Of a stretch of DNA of 64,000 bases, positions 1 to 12,900 are shown in pieces. A model generated the notes under the pieces. That model saw only the letters and a list, made by a program, of their open reading frames with translations. It searched no databases and was not told the DNA's origin. Each line of letters opens with the position of its first letter. The stretch's first letter is position 1. Source of the stretch: Megaleporinus macrocephalus (lineage: Eukaryota; Chordata; Actinopteri; Characiformes; Anostomidae); contig CM038717.1 of assembly GCA_021613375.1 (NCBI GenBank), positions 36,390,199-36,454,198 of the forward strand, given 5' to 3'. The translations under genes and the position numbers were made by a program.

Positions 1-1477
1 TTCAATAATATTTGCTGAGTTTAAGTGCGGTGAGATGTTCTACCACACTAACTTGGGTCTGAAGGCCCCTAAACTCGATAATTAGTTGATAAGCTGTATC
101 ATGTGTGCTCGAGCAGTGAAAACAAACCAAATTGTGTTGTAGCCCTGAGTTCGAGAAGCCTGTCGTAGATCCATTTGTCAACCTTTATTGTGTGACATTT
201 GGATCAGTGGTAGTGCCGAGAACAGAGCGCTGGCTTCTACCGTCAAGGCGCATCTTCATAAAACAATGGGCCGTGTTTATGGCTTTGCTCTTTTGGCCCG
301 TTTGCTTTGTAATCAAACTGGAACTGGAACAATGATAGGGTATTTGAAGCAGGCGGGGGTAACTTCGATCTCTAGGCCACAATAATGTCTGTACAGGCTG
401 AGCCAGGGCTACAGAATCAGTTCCCCTGTTAGGAGAGACAGGGAGCTTGTTTCAAACAGAAAAGGCTGATATTTTACTACATGTGAGACAGATGTGACAT
501 CTGTGTATCAGTGTGAACGGCAAAAACAACACTGAACCTCACCGGTTCAACTGATCTGATATGCAACAATGAAACAGCTCTGGACAGCCCCCAAAAAAGA
601 CCCCATTCATTGCACACGCCCTGTGTTATGAATCAGCCAAACAAGGTCACATGCAAAAGAAGCTGCAGCGTTAAAGAAAAGTTTAGAGCCTGAAAGCAAA
701 GTGTACAAAAACAATGGACGTGAACCAAACCAGTGGCTGCGCAGCAGTGAGTTACGTTTGTTTGAGGATTAAGCTATTTGTCATCAAAGTGTTGACAGCT
801 AATCAGCCAAAAGATCAAAGACACTTACACTATTAATCGTCAATTAGCATAACGTGCATTGATGCGTCATAAAGATGGTCGCGCCTACTGAAAGCATGGA
901 TTTATCCGGAACGCAAGCTGCAGCTACAAACAATCTCTCGCGTGTATCTAAAGTTGTGGGAGTGTTTCACACAGAAACACAACAGTGTGGTGCTCTGTCA
1001 GCTCTGCACAGTGGAGATGATCACAACAGTACAACTGCTATACACGAGACCTTGAAGCTCAAACATCCCATAGAGCTTCATCAACACAGCAGCAGGACAG
1101 CACCTGTTTACCTGTTCATCTTATCTTAGCAGATTATTTTAAGATTATTAACACGTGTAACATATTTCTTTCAGTAGAGTCACTTGAACAGTCTCATTGT
1201 TAACCGTTTCTTAATCATCCAGTGTAGAACCTAAGACTGTTCTCGATACCGCAGAGCTTTAAAACACACGTAGCTGCTTCTCAAACCACCCTCTGCCAAA
1301 ATATATAGTCCAGAAACTGTCCGAGTTCTTGTGTGTGAGGCGTGTAGGCTACGAGGCATTTGTGCCTCTAAAAGTCGAGTCAGAGCGTAGACTCTTATTC
1401 TTTAACCATTTATAAATAATGTGTGTTTAAGGTACCCTTTAATACATGCAGTCTAGAATGGACATGTGTTTCCTCGG

Positions 1478-1545
1478 GTGTCGTTAGACTAATTAACTAA
1501 TCGAATCGATTAAGAAATTAATAGTTAGGTGCAGCCCCATTTGTG
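1478..1545. mobile_element. possible hAT-type transposon end fragment
   Basis: A run of overlapping TAATTA/ATCGATTA motifs ends in TAGGTGCAGCCCC, resembling the termini of common fish hAT-derived repeats. Only one end is visible and no target duplication was found. This is a weak call. Confidence 0.25.
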
Positions 1546-2629
1546 ACAGACCTAAAACAGAAGCCAGTGATAAAATAACATGAGATTCACAATGACTTTC
1601 TTTTATATTACCACATTTTTAGAAAAATGAGCCGGAATGATTACATTAACTTTTACTGAAGAGATGAAAAGAGATCCGAGTGCTAATTTAGATACTGCAG
1701 CATAAGCCATAAACACTGATCCATTACAATTTATATAGCGGATCCAAAGTCCATCTGCTTTGCTACATAAAAGCCAATTTAAATAGCTCTTGCGGAAGGA
1801 TCTGGGAGTGGACGACAGTGTGCTGTGTAAAAGGCCACTTTCGATAAAGACAGTCACGACACTGAGAACATCATAGGCTCGTTTATAACTTAATATAAAC
1901 ACCAGTAAAACCGACAGAGAAATGTATTCAAGCTCCAAAACCTGCCAATCTTTTGAATAAGCTCAAGAGATCCATAGCAGTGTATTCTCACCTATTATCA
2001 ACATCAAGTGTGCAAGGTTTACTTTACATCTGCATGACAGTGCTTGCCTGGATTTGGCCCTGCTATCAAAACAGAGGGAGCTGGTGGCATTTACACTGAC
2101 GCATCACTTAAAATCAATAGAGTGGCATAACAGCAGCGCCTTGTACATCTGCAGGGTGCAGTCTTCCAGTTTATCATTAACAATTCAAGTTATGCTCACA
2201 TGCTATTAGTGATGAGATCGCATAAGATGACCATGACTCAGCAAGTGTGGATGTAATTTCAGTGGTACCTTCCAGCACGTCTACTTTACTCCCGGTGACA
2301 CTGACAACTTCAACTGATGGGTTAATCTGACTTTACAGAATTCCTGCGTTTGGCGTTACATGTGATACTGATGGGCTGGACAGTCCACTGGATTACAGTG
2401 CATGTTTCTGATCAAGACTATAGCACCTGTTTATAAATGCCATATCATTTTAAAGGCCCACTGATTCCCTGACTTGGTTTTGCTTGACACGTGACAGACA
2501 ATAATCGTAGTACCAACCAGTTAGCAATGAATGGCTTATACTGACTAAGCCTCGTGGTAAGAAATAACATAAAACATTAACAGCAGCGACCGTACGACGC
2601 TTAAATTGGCTTTATATTCGAAATAGCCA

Positions 2630-2710
2630 GTTCCACCTTAAATGCTGCAGCTGTCATCAATCAGAAGATATCTTACGAGAAGATAACAGTCGCGATATTT
2701 AAGGTGGAAC
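2630..2710. mobile_element. 81-bp miniature inverted-repeat element, copy 1
   Basis: A perfect 14-bp terminal inverted repeat: GTTCCACCTTAAAT at 2630-2643 and ATTTAAGGTGGAAC at 2697-2710, enclosing about 53 bp. A second element with the same ends lies at 9190-9255, so this is a small dispersed family rather than a chance hairpin. It has no coding capacity. Confidence 0.6.
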
Positions 2711-3063
2711 GGGAGAATTCGAACAAGAAGCCGTTCGCGATAACAAACGACTTCAACTCTGCTTTCACACCGTTAATTCTACTGCTACCCAGCATAAATG
2801 TACATTTATTCTTTGTGGTTCATAATACTATATGCAAATCCTTCAAACACAGCGCCGTGTCTGGTTTAACGCTTCTAGCTGCCAAGCTATGCTATGCTAG
2901 GCTAAGCTACGCTAACTGAAGAAGCACCAGACTAGATTTTGAGCGCTGCCGCCAGAGCGCGCTTATACGCGGCAAAGGAGCCGCTCCACAGCCCGGTGTA
3001 GCCGCGGCCTTGCGCCTGAAAATGAGCACTTGTGATAACAGCGCTGGTAATTCGTCTACTCAC

Positions 3064-3116
3064 CGTTTGACAACCCCAGTCTTGATTTTTATCTGTCGTA
3101 TTCTCGGATCTGCCAT
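3064..3116 (-). CDS. tbca: tubulin-folding cofactor A, exon 1 (partial CDS)
   Basis: The minus strand reads ATG at 3116-3114, then MADPRIRQIKIKTGVVK and two bases (CG) of a split Arg codon, followed by the splice donor GTGAGT at 3063-3058. The vertebrate cofactor A N-terminus is MADPRVRQIKIKTGVVKR, so this is a one-residue match (Ile for Val at position 6). The start has a good Kozak context (A at -3, G at +4). The family protein is about 108 residues, a small three-helix bundle that captures beta-tubulin folding intermediates released by the CCT chaperonin in the cytosol. Only the first 17 full codons are here; the remaining exons must lie to the left, outside the window. A longer open frame over the same bases in another frame is a shadow. 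Identity is near certain; the exact exon end rests on the donor motif and the known phase. Confidence 0.93.
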
Positions 3117-3240
3117 AATTAAAACGGACCCTGAAGATGAATTGTGACTGACTAGTGAAATAAACAGAAAAACAAAAATCCGCGAGTAGTGCGAGGCTGC
3201 TAGCACAGAGAGCGGGATTCAAAACAGCCCGACCAACTCC
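3117..3240 (-). promoter_or_regulatory. tbca: tbca 5' UTR and proximal promoter region
   Basis: This is the sequence immediately upstream of the tbca start on the minus strand. No TATA box is obvious. CpG dinucleotides are enriched across roughly 2940-3240, including intron 1 just after the donor, which fits a housekeeping CpG-island promoter. The transcription start cannot be fixed from sequence. A dispersed repeat seems to begin near 3236, so the unique promoter may be short. Confidence 0.6.
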
Positions 3241-3700
3241 TGGACGAATCGTTTGAATCGACTCACGAGTTCATTTAGGTCTAACATTTATTTTTTGGAA
3301 TCATAAAACATTCAAGTCCATGTTGTTGAATGAAACATTCTTTGAAAATCCAAAAGCAATCCAACATAAATACCACACTGTAACAAACACCTGTCTGTGG
3401 CTTTCTTTCCATTCATAGAGAGTCGAAAATTAAGTTGACTCAACAAATCATTTACGAGCCGGGAATAAAGTCGCCTTAAACCGTCATTAGAGAGATGACA
3501 ATAAAACTCGCGACACTAAAGACGACATCGCTGTAGAGATTACCGCGTTTAATAGTAGTTGTGTGTATGATGATCACTAAGGACATAATGAATCACTGAA
3601 TCGGATATCAGAGTCACGAATCGTTCAAAAGACTCGGTTCAGAAAAGTGAATCAAACGTCCCATGCAACCTCAGAAAGAGATACTGCGCATGCTCTCTCA
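3236..3700. mobile_element. GAATCGTT-type dispersed inverted repeat
   Basis: CGAATCGTTTGAATCGACTC at 3245-3264 and CGAATCGTTCAAAAGACTCG at 3615-3634 are two versions of the same motif about 370 bp apart. The pattern and the TGCGCATGC at 3684-3692 resemble a widespread fish non-autonomous repeat. It lies directly upstream of tbca and may have donated promoter sequence. Boundaries are uncertain. Confidence 0.4.
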
Positions 3701-4060
3701 GTTGAGTCAGTGGTACAGACTCTGTTGACTTGCAGTTCATGCTCAGTCCTTACTGTGAAACCACAAGCTTCTGCTTGATCAGCTGATGCACGATCTTATT
3801 AACAAGACATTAAAGGTGTGCTGAAATATATGAGCTTGACTTGAAAAGGCTCGTAAGATGTATCACCTGCTCTCCAGCAGTGAGATGATCATTAACATTA
3901 GAGATTTATTAGAGGCCTTTAGCATGAGCTGTGTGGTATTACACAGTGGCGCTCCTCACATCATTCTCTATTGTGCTCACAAAGATAGAAGTGAAGCTGA
4001 AGACAGTAAGAAAGTGAATAAACAGTGACAATTTGTGAATGAGTGAGAGATTTGAAGATA
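3701..4060. other. unclassified sequence upstream of tbca
   Basis: Complex sequence with no gene, RNA or clear repeat recognised. It ends at the TA where a Tc1 element inserted. Confidence 0.5.
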
Positions 4061-4062
4061 TA

Positions 4063-5310
4063 CAGGGGTTGGACAATGAAACTGAAACACCTGGTTTTAG
4101 ACCACAGTAATTTATTAGTATGGTGTAGGGCCTCCTTTTGCGGCCAGTACAGCGTCAATTCGTCTTAGAAATGACGTATACAGGTCCTACACAGTGGTCA
4201 GAGGGATTTTAAGCCATTCATCTTGCAGGATAGTGTTCAGGTCACTACGTGATGCTGGTGGAGGAAAACGTTTCCTGACTCGCTCCTCCAAAACACCCCA
4301 AAGTGGCTCAATAATATTTAGATCTGGTGACTGTGCAGGTCATGGGAGATGTTCAACTTCACCTTCATGTTCATCAAACCAATCTTTCTCCAGTCTTGCT
4401 GTGTGTATTGGTGCATCGTCATCCTGATACACGGCACCGCCTTCAGGATACAACGTTTGAACCATTGGATGTACATGGTCCTCCAGAATGGTTCGGCAGT
4501 CCTTGGCAGTGACGCGCCCATCTAGCACAAGTTTTGGACCAAGGGAATCCCATGATATGGCAGCCCAAACCATCACTGATCCACCCCCATGCTTCACTCT
4601 GGGCATGCAACAGTCTGGGTGGTACGCTTCTTTGGGGCTTCTCCACACCGTAACTCTCCCAGATGTGTGGAAAACAGTAAAGGTGGATCATCAGAGAACA
4701 ATACATGGTTCACATTGTCCACAGCCCAAGATTTGCGCTCCTTGCACCATTAAAACCGACGTTTGGCTTTGGCACGAGTGATCAAAGGTTTGGCTATAGC
4801 AGCCCGGCCGTGTATATTGACCCTGTGGAGCTCCTGACGGACAGTTCTGGTGGAAACAGGAGAAGCTGAGGTGCACATTTAATTCTGTCGTGATTTGTTC
4901 AGCCGTGGTTTTATGTTTTTTGGATACAATCCGGGTTAGAACCCAACATCCCTTTCAGACAGCTTCCTCTCGCGTCCACAGTTAATCCTGTTGGATGTGG
5001 TTGGTCCTTCTTGGTGGTATGCTGACGTTACCCTGGATACCGTGGCTCTTGATACATCACAAAGACTTGCTGTCTTGGTCACAGATGCGCCAGCAAGACG
5101 TGCACCAACAATTTGTCCTCTTTTGAACTCTGGTACGTCCCATAATGTTGTGTTATTGTAATATTTTGAGCTAAACTGTGCTCTTATCTGCAAACTGAAC
5201 TTCACACTCTGCTCTTACTGGTACACTGGTGCACCAGACTGGTCCAATTTAGCCATGAAACCTCCCACACTAAAGTAACAGGTGTTTCAGTTTCATTGTC
5301 CAAACCCCTG
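4063..5310 (-). mobile_element. Tc1/mariner-family transposon, nearly full length
   Basis: Terminal inverted repeats of about 31 bp begin CAGGGGTTGGACAATGAAAC at 4063 and mirror at 5279-5310, differing by a one-base indel in the GGGGTT(T)GG stretch. The element is flanked by TA on both sides (4061-4062 and 5311-5312), the Tc1/mariner target duplication. Length is about 1.25 kb, normal for the superfamily. The transposase lies on the minus strand and is broken, so the copy is probably dead but could be mobilised in trans if its ends still bind a related transposase. Confidence 0.92.
4340..5205 (-). pseudogene. Tc1-like transposase, frameshifted
   Basis: The protein is split over several minus-strand frames. 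The N-terminal piece (5205-4936) contains a helix-turn-helix segment reading KTASLCDVSRATVSRVTSAY, typical of Tc1 DNA-binding domains. The C-terminal piece (4648-4340) contains the catalytic-core stretch GGSVMVWAAISW and the second catalytic Asp in YQDDDAPIHTARLEKDWF. The middle is carried by another frame (about 4876-4691), so at least two frameshifts separate the parts. The usual C-terminal third acidic residue region (after PDLNPIE in the family) is not recognisable as an intact frame. The enzyme would be a DDE cut-and-paste transposase acting on the flanking inverted repeats; as read it cannot be made as one protein. Confidence 0.88.
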
Positions 5311-5312
5311 TA

Positions 5313-5650
5313 AGTATATAAGTAAAGAACTGATTAAGCTAATATATTCTGAGGCCTACTGCATGCAGTAGCATGTTTAGACTCACTTCTACAAATATTA
5401 TCAACCTTCATCTAACTAGATGGTGGTTTTTAAGCTAAAAATATACAACAAATTATTAGTATTACACTTTTTAATGAAGATGATGACGATGATGATGACT
5501 TGTTAGTATGTTATTGGACTATTATTGATTTATTAGCTTGCTTTGTATTATTATTGTTGATATTATGGGTGTCTTGGACAGACTAACATCATCATCTGCA
5601 ATGTTTTCTCATATAAAAACATAAAAAATAGCAAAATAATACAAATGACT
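5313..5650. other. AT-rich sequence without recognised features
   Basis: Low-complexity AT-rich DNA with a short GATGAT tract near 5477-5500. No gene is seen. It leads directly into the TCTA microsatellite. Confidence 0.5.
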
Positions 5651-5655
5651 CAGTC

Positions 5656-6635
<980 letters not shown>

Positions 6636-6636
<1 letters not shown>

Positions 6637-6970
6637 GTGTGTTAGTGTGTGTTGTGCTGGTGTGAGTGGATCAGACAAGGCAAACTGTCCAGCAGCAGAT
6701 GAGCTACTGTCTCTGACTTTACATCTACAGGGTGGAGCAGCAAGTAGTAGGAGTGTCTAATGTCCACTAAGGAGTGGACAGTCAGTGGACACAGTGTATA
6801 AACACTTTAGCAGCACTGCTAATGTGTCTGATCCACTCGCACCAGCACAACACACACTAACACACACTAACACACACTACCACCACCATGTCAGTGTCTT
6901 TGCAGTGCTGAGAATGACCCCCCCACACACCAAAATAATACCTGCTGGTCACCTGGGGGGTCCTGACAGG
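6636..6970. mobile_element. GTGCTGGTG foldback element, copy 1 (internally deleted)
   Basis: The left arm at 6636-6676 (containing GTGTGTTGTGCTGGTGTGAG) is repeated inverted at 6825-6866, with a GTCCTGACAG end at 6961-6970. The same family occurs at 35226-35655 and 37645-37875. It matches a very common non-autonomous repeat of fish genomes. It contains no coding sequence. Confidence 0.75.
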
Positions 6971-6984
6971 TAAAAAACAGAAGA

Positions 6985-7520
6985 AGTGTCTCGTCAGTGT
7001 GTTATTGATGAGTCTGTGTGAGACAGTCCAGAGTACGGCTTGTTTTTCAGCCTCCCAGCGGAGCCGAACGCAGGACCTGCTCAGAGCAGAAGATACTGAG
7101 CAAATAATTATTCTCTCTAATTCTCCTTAACGCGCTATTCATTCCCAAATTAACGCCCCTCGCTGGAAAACGAGCCGGCGGGCTTCTTTTAAACCCCCTA
7201 TTTTATGTTTGCTTTTATCGCTTGGACACGTTTACAAGAGAAGGGAGGAGGAGGAGGAGGAAGAGGAGTCGCGGGCTGATTAGAAGATTCTTCTCTAATG
7301 AAATAAATAAATAAAATCAGTGGGCATTAACTCCTGTTTGGGCGAGGCTAAAGAGGTTAGAGAGAGAGAGAGAGAGAAACACTCCTTCATTCTCTCTGAT
7401 ACCGGAACGACCTAATGATGTAGGATTTCAGACTCGTCACGCGTTAATGCGATTCATTACAGCTGAAAGAGAGAGAGAGCCGGAGACGCCCGAGATATTA
7501 GCCTGCCTAACACACTTCAC
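6985..7520. promoter_or_regulatory. candidate conserved non-coding block A
   Basis: Complex sequence with AAATAATTATTC, CTAATTCTCC, CAAATTAACG and CpG-rich stretches (7085-7210, 7395-7520), separated by GA-rich and (GGA)n tracts. No open frame is recognised. It looks like homeodomain-site-rich regulatory DNA, but conservation cannot be tested here. Confidence 0.35.
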
Positions 7521-7526
7521 CCCTCA

Positions 7527-7555
7527 GAGGAGGAGGAGGAGGAGGAGGAGGAGGG
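7527..7555. repeat. (GGA)n tract
   Basis: About 28 bp of GGA trinucleotides. Confidence 0.9.
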
Positions 7556-7635
7556 GTCATTACTGTCCCACCTCCATAAAAATCACTTCTAACTAAAAAA
7601 AAGAATCAGACACAATTTTATTTAGTAACTTTCTA

Positions 7636-7804
7636 CTCCTTCTTTCATTCGTTCTTTCTTTCTTTCCATCAAAACATCTGTCCCTCTCTCTCTCACTCTC
7701 TCTCTCATTCTGTTTCTTTCTTTTCCATCATAATCTCTGTCCCTCTCTCTCATTCTATTTCTTTCTTTTCCATCATAATCTCTGTCCCTCTCTCTCATTC
7801 TATT

Positions 7805-7852
<48 letters not shown>

Positions 7853-7887
7853 TCCCATCATAATCTCTGTCTCTCTCTCTCATTCTG

Positions 7888-7935
<48 letters not shown>

Positions 7936-8039
7936 TCCCATCATAATCTCTGTCCTTCTCTCTCATTCTATTTCTTTCTTTCTTTCTTTCTTCCTTTCAT
8001 TCCCATCATAATCTCTGTCCCTTTCTCTCGCATTCTATT

Positions 8040-8087
<48 letters not shown>

Positions 8088-8091
8088 TCGT

Positions 8092-8123
<32 letters not shown>

Positions 8124-8239
8124 TCCTTCCCATATTTCTGTCCCTCTTTCACTCTCTTTCTTTTCCTCTCCTATTTTCTATTTCCACCTTAATCTCTGAA
8201 CCCCTCTCTCTCACTCTATTTCATTCTTTCCATCTATTT

Positions 8240-8275
<36 letters not shown>

Positions 8276-8300
8276 TTGTTCTCTCTTGTCCTTTCCATTC
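7636..8300. repeat. (TTTC)n array with CATCATAATCTCTGTC cassettes
   Basis: TTTC tetramers alternate with a cassette beginning CATCATAATCTCTGTC at 7726, 7771, 7856, 7939 and 8004, so the array is a mixed microsatellite/minisatellite with unit lengths of 45-85 bp. The pyrimidines are all on the plus strand. Confidence 0.9.
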
Positions 8301-8645
8301 AGTTTTCTTCGTTCCTCTTTTTATATCTCTCCTAATTTATTTTGTAATCTTTCTCTCTTTTCGTTCTCTCTGTATTTCTTCTTTTTTCTCTTTCTCTTCC
8401 TATTATTCTCTCTCAGTCTGACTATTTTCTCTTGTTTTGTCTCTCCTCTCTCAGTTTCCTTCTTTTTTTAAATCTTTCTTGTGTCTGTCTCTTTCTCTCC
8501 CTCTCTTTCTGTATTCCTCTTTTTAAATCCATTAGATCCTCTTCGTCTTTCCCTTTATATATTTTCATTAATCCCTTTTTTCTCCATTTCCATACTTTTC
8601 TTTTTCTCTTTTATTTTCTCTGCCCCACTGCCCTCTCTCTTTCCT
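8300..8645. repeat. degenerate pyrimidine-rich tract
   Basis: A diverged CT/TTTC continuation of the preceding array, with no gene. Phe/Leu/Ser-rich open frames here come from base composition. Confidence 0.7.
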
Positions 8646-8647
8646 CC

Positions 8648-8649
<2 letters not shown>

Positions 8650-8712
<63 letters not shown>
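8650..8712. repeat. (CT)n dinucleotide tract
   Basis: About 60 bp of uninterrupted CT next to a CpG-rich block starting near 8776. Confidence 0.95.
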
Positions 8713-8717
<5 letters not shown>

Positions 8718-8759
8718 GTTGATTATTGGTATTTTCCTACTTTTCCAAACCAATAAGTG

Positions 8760-9130
8760 ACACTATCAAGCAGGCAGTGGCGCGCGCGTGTCTGCAGTGT
8801 GCGAGTGCGCGCGCGAGCGAGCGAGCGAGCCGCCTGGCCCTTAATTGATATTGAGCGCGCGCGTCGCGCGGGGCCGCTGCTGCCTCTAATTAGCGCTTTA
8901 ATCAGCGTCCGTAATGAGAGCGGCTGATTAGCGCGCGCTGGAAAAATAAAACACAGAAGCTACATGGGCGCGCTGGCCGAGCGCGCGCGCGCCGTAATGC
9001 AGGCCTAATGGCGCTGATTAGAGCGGAGCGGAGGAGTCCGGAGCACGACGGTGGGGGGGTGGGGGGGGCGTTAACAAAGACCCTCTTCCTAACGTTCAAT
9101 TAAACATCTGATAATACAGAGTGAGCTCGC
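8760..9130. promoter_or_regulatory. candidate CpG-rich regulatory block B
   Basis: Very CpG-rich DNA (GCGCGC runs, GCGAGCGAGCGAGC) contains CCCTTAATTGATATTGAG, CTCTAATTAGCGC and repeated GCTGATTAG motifs. The mix of homeodomain-type cores with CpG-island composition and no reading frame is typical of developmental enhancers or orphan CpG islands. G-runs at 9051-9068 could form a G-quadruplex. Function is inferred only. Confidence 0.45.
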
Positions 9131-9189
9131 GCTCCAGCACGAGGCTGGTCCCTGTGACTGTGCTGACTGGCTGGTTGGTGGGCTGACCC

Positions 9190-9255
9190 GTCCACCTTAA
9201 ACAGTGCTGCGGTTACAGTCTGGCTCCTCTGGCGGGACTAAACGTTTAAGGTGGA
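9190..9255. mobile_element. miniature inverted-repeat element, copy 2
   Basis: TCCACCTTAAAC at 9191-9202 is inverted as GTTTAAGGTGGA at 9244-9255. It shares ends with the element at 2630-2710, but the interior differs. Confidence 0.55.
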
Positions 9256-9610
9256 GCGGGACAAATCCAGCACGGGCTCGCGAGCTTCCTTTTCCCTTCG
9301 TGCCGCGCGCGAGCAGGTCGGGTGGGAAATGGGTGTGAATCCTCGCGCCCTTATTATCAAACCAAGCCGCTAATTTATAACTCATTTCTTTCTTTCTTTC
9401 TTTTAAACTGGCTGATGGCCCCGGTGGCGAGTGAGGAGGGGCGCGCGCCGAATAGTAAATGGCAAATTAGTACGGACGTGTGTGTGTATGTGTGTGTGTG
9501 CGCGCGAACACTGTCGGTCAATTAGCGCGCGGGGAGGCCAGAGCTGCCGGATCCTCGCGCACTTGGGAGAGGTGGGGGATCAGCACCCGCTGTCGTTTGT
9601 TTATTTGTCT
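9256..9610. promoter_or_regulatory. candidate CpG-rich regulatory block C
   Basis: CpG-rich sequence with CCGCTAATTTATAAC, AAATTAGTACGG and GTCAATTAGCGCG motifs, plus a short GT tract near 9480-9500. No convincing exon is present; the long open frames starting here run into the adjacent GAGATACA array and are rejected. Confidence 0.4.
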
Positions 9611-9910
9611 CGCTCCCCTTTTTCTATCATTTTCTTTTACTTCTCTCTCTCTTTCTTTCCCTTTCACTCCCTTTTCTACCTTTTCTCTCTTTTTGTTTCT
9701 TCTCTTTTTCTTTATCTCCCTTTTTATTTCCCTCCCACTTTCTTTCATTCTCTCTTTTCCATCTCTTCCTTTCCTTCTCCCTCTTCCCTCTGTCTTTTAC
9801 TCACGGTCTATTTTTCCTTTTTCTCTCTCGCCCTCCTTTCCTCACCGTCTCTCTCTTCCCTTCTCTTTCTTTTATCTCTTTCTCTCCCTCTTTTATCTAT
9901 GTCTTTTTCT
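9610..9910. repeat. pyrimidine-rich tract
   Basis: CT/TTTC-rich low-complexity DNA on the plus strand, directly before the purine-rich GAGATACA array. The strand switch at about 9912 puts a polypyrimidine segment against a polypurine one. Confidence 0.8.
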
Positions 9911-9915
9911 TCCCC

Positions 9916-12900
9916 ATACAGAGATACAGAGAGATACAGAGAGAGATACAGAGAGAGATACAGAGAGATACAGAGAGAGATACAGAGAGAGATACAGAGA
10001 GATACAGAGAGAGATACAGAGAGATACAGAGAGAGATACAGAGATACAGAGAGAGATACAGAGAGATACAGAGAGAGATACAGAGATACAGAGAGAGATA
10101 CAGAGAGAGATACAGAGATACAGAGAGATACAGAGAGAGATACAGAGAGAGATACAGAGAGAGATACAGAGAGATACAGAGAGAGATACAGAGAGAGATA
10201 CAGAGAGAGATACAGAGAGAGATACAGAGAGAGATACAGAGAGATACAGAGAGAGATACAGAGAGAGATACAGAGAGAGATACAGAGAGATACAGAGAGA
10301 GATACAGAGAGATACAGAGAGACACAGAGAGAGATACAGAGATACAGAGAGAGATACAGAGAGAGATACAGAGATACAGAGAGATACAGAGAGAGATACA
10401 GAGAGAGATACAGAGAGAGATACAGAGAGATACAGAGAGAGATACAGAGAGAGATACAGAGAGAGATACAGAGAGAGATACAGAGAGAGATACAGAGAGA
10501 TACAGAGAGAGATACAGAGAGAGATACAGAGAGAGATACAGAGAGATACAGAGAGAGATACAGAGAGATACAGAGAGACACAGAGAGAGATACAGAGATA
10601 CAGAGAGAGATACAGAGAGAGATACAGAGATACAGAGAGAGATACAGAGAGGAATACAGAGAGAGATACAGAGAGAGATACAGAGAGACACAAAGAGAGA
10701 TACAGAGAGAGATACAGAGAGAGATACAGAGAGATACAGAGAGAGATACAGAGAGGAATACAGAGAGAGATACAGAGAGAGATACAGAGAGATACAGAGA
10801 GACACAGAGAGAGATACAGAGATACAGAGAGACACAAAGAGAGATACAGAGAGAGATACAGAGAGAGATACAGAGAGAGATACAGAGAGATACAGAGAGA
10901 GATACAGAGAGGAATACAGAGAGAGATACAGAGAGATACAGAGAGAGATACAGAGAGAGACACAGAGAGAGATACAGAGAGAGATACAGAGAGAGATACA
11001 GAGAGATACAGAGAGAGATACAGAGAGAGATTCAGAGAGAGATACCGAGAGATACAGAGAGAGATACAGAGAGATACAGAGAGACACAAAGAGAGACACA
11101 GACAGAGATACAGAGAGTCACAAAGAGAGACACAGAGAGAGATACAGAGAGACACAAAGAGAGACACAGAGATAGATACAGAGAGATACAGAGAGATACA
11201 GAGAGAGATACAGAGAGATACAGAGAAAGATACAGAGATACAGAGATACAGAGACACAGAGAGAGATACAGAGATACAGAGAGATACAGAGAAAGATACA
11301 GAGATACAGGGAGATACAGAGAGAGATACAAAGAGATACAGAGAGATACAGAGTGATACAGAGAGATACATAGATACAGAGAGAGATACAAAGAGACACA
11401 GAGAGAGAGATACAGGGATACAGAGAGATACAGAGAGAGATACAGAGAGAGAGATACAGGGATACAGAGAGATACAGAGAGATACAGAGAGAGATACAGA
11501 GAGATACAGAGAGAGAGATACAGGGATACAGAGAGATACAGAGAGAGATACAGTGATACAGAGAGATACAGAGATACAGAGAGAGATACAGAGAGAGATA
11601 CAGAGAGATACAGAGAGAGAGATATAGGGATACAGAGAGATAAATAGAGAGATACAGAGAGAGATACAGAGAGATACAGAGAGAAATACAGAGAGATACA
11701 GAGAGAGATACAGAGAGATACAGAGAGAAATACAGAGAGATACAGGGAGATACAGAGAGATACAGAGAGATACAGAGATACAGAGAGAGATACAGAGAGA
11801 GATACAGAGAGATACAGAGAGATACAGAGATACAGAGAGAGATACAGGGAGATACAGAGAGATACAGAGAGATACAGAGATACAGAGAGGAATACAGAGA
11901 GAGATACAGAGAGAGATACAGAGAGATACAGAGAGAGATACAGAGAGAGATACAGAGAGATACAGAGAGAGATACAGAGAGATACAGAGAGAAATACAGA
12001 GAGATACAGGGAGATACAGAGAGATACAGAGAGATACAGAGAGAGATACAGAGAGAGATACAGAGAGAGATACAGAGAGATACAGAGAGAGATACAGAGA
12101 TACAGAGTGATACAGAGAGATACAGAGAGAGATACAGAGAGAGATACAGAGAGAGATACAGAGTGATACAGAGAGATACAGAGAGACACAAAGAGAGACA
12201 CAGACAGAGATACAGAGAGATACAGAGCGACACAAAGAGAGACACAGAGAGAGATACAGAGAGTCACAAAGAGAGACACAGAGAGAGATACAGAGAGACA
12301 CAAAGAGAGACACAGAGAGAGATACAGAGAGATACAGAGAGATACAGAGAGAGATACAGAGATATACAGAGAAAGATACAGAGATACAGAGATACAGAGA
12401 CACAGAGAGAGATACAGAGATACAGAGAGATACAGAGAAAGATACAGAGATACAGGGAGATACAGAGAGAGATACAAAGAGATACAGAGAGATACATAGT
12501 GATACAGAGATACAGGGAGATACAGAGAGAGATACAAAGAGATACAGAGAGATACAGAGTGATACAGAGAGATACAGAGATACAGAGAGATACAGAGAGA
12601 GATACAAAGAGACACAGAGAGAGAGATACAGGGATACAGAGAGATACAGAGAGAGATACAGTGATACAGAGAGATACAGAGATACAGAGAGAGATACAGA
12701 GAGAGATACAGAGAGATACAGAGAGAGATATAGGGATACAGAGAGATAAATAGAGAGATACAGAGATACAGAGAGATACAGAGAGAGATACAGAGAGATA
12801 CAGAGAGAAATACAGAGAGATACAGAGAGATACAGAGAGATACAGAGAGAGATACAGAGAGAGATACAGAGAGAGATACATGGAGATACAGAGATACAGG

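Larger units (their letters stand above)
1..3063 (-). other. tbca: tbca intron 1 (5' part, to window edge)
   Basis: Everything left of the donor at 3063 is intron of tbca in its transcription direction. It is complex, AT-leaning sequence. I see no match to later tbca exons on the minus strand. The short open frames here have no recognisable homology. It holds a small inverted-repeat element at 2630-2710 and a possible hAT-type transposon end near 1490-1540. Confidence 0.75.

Noticed and set aside
875..1129. 84-codon frame MVAPTESMDL in the tbca intron
   Set aside because: No homology, domain or codon signal; inside an intron on the opposite strand.
2932..3222. 96-codon minus-strand frame overlapping tbca exon 1
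   Set aside because: Out of phase with the conserved MADPRIRQIKIK frame and reads through the splice donor.
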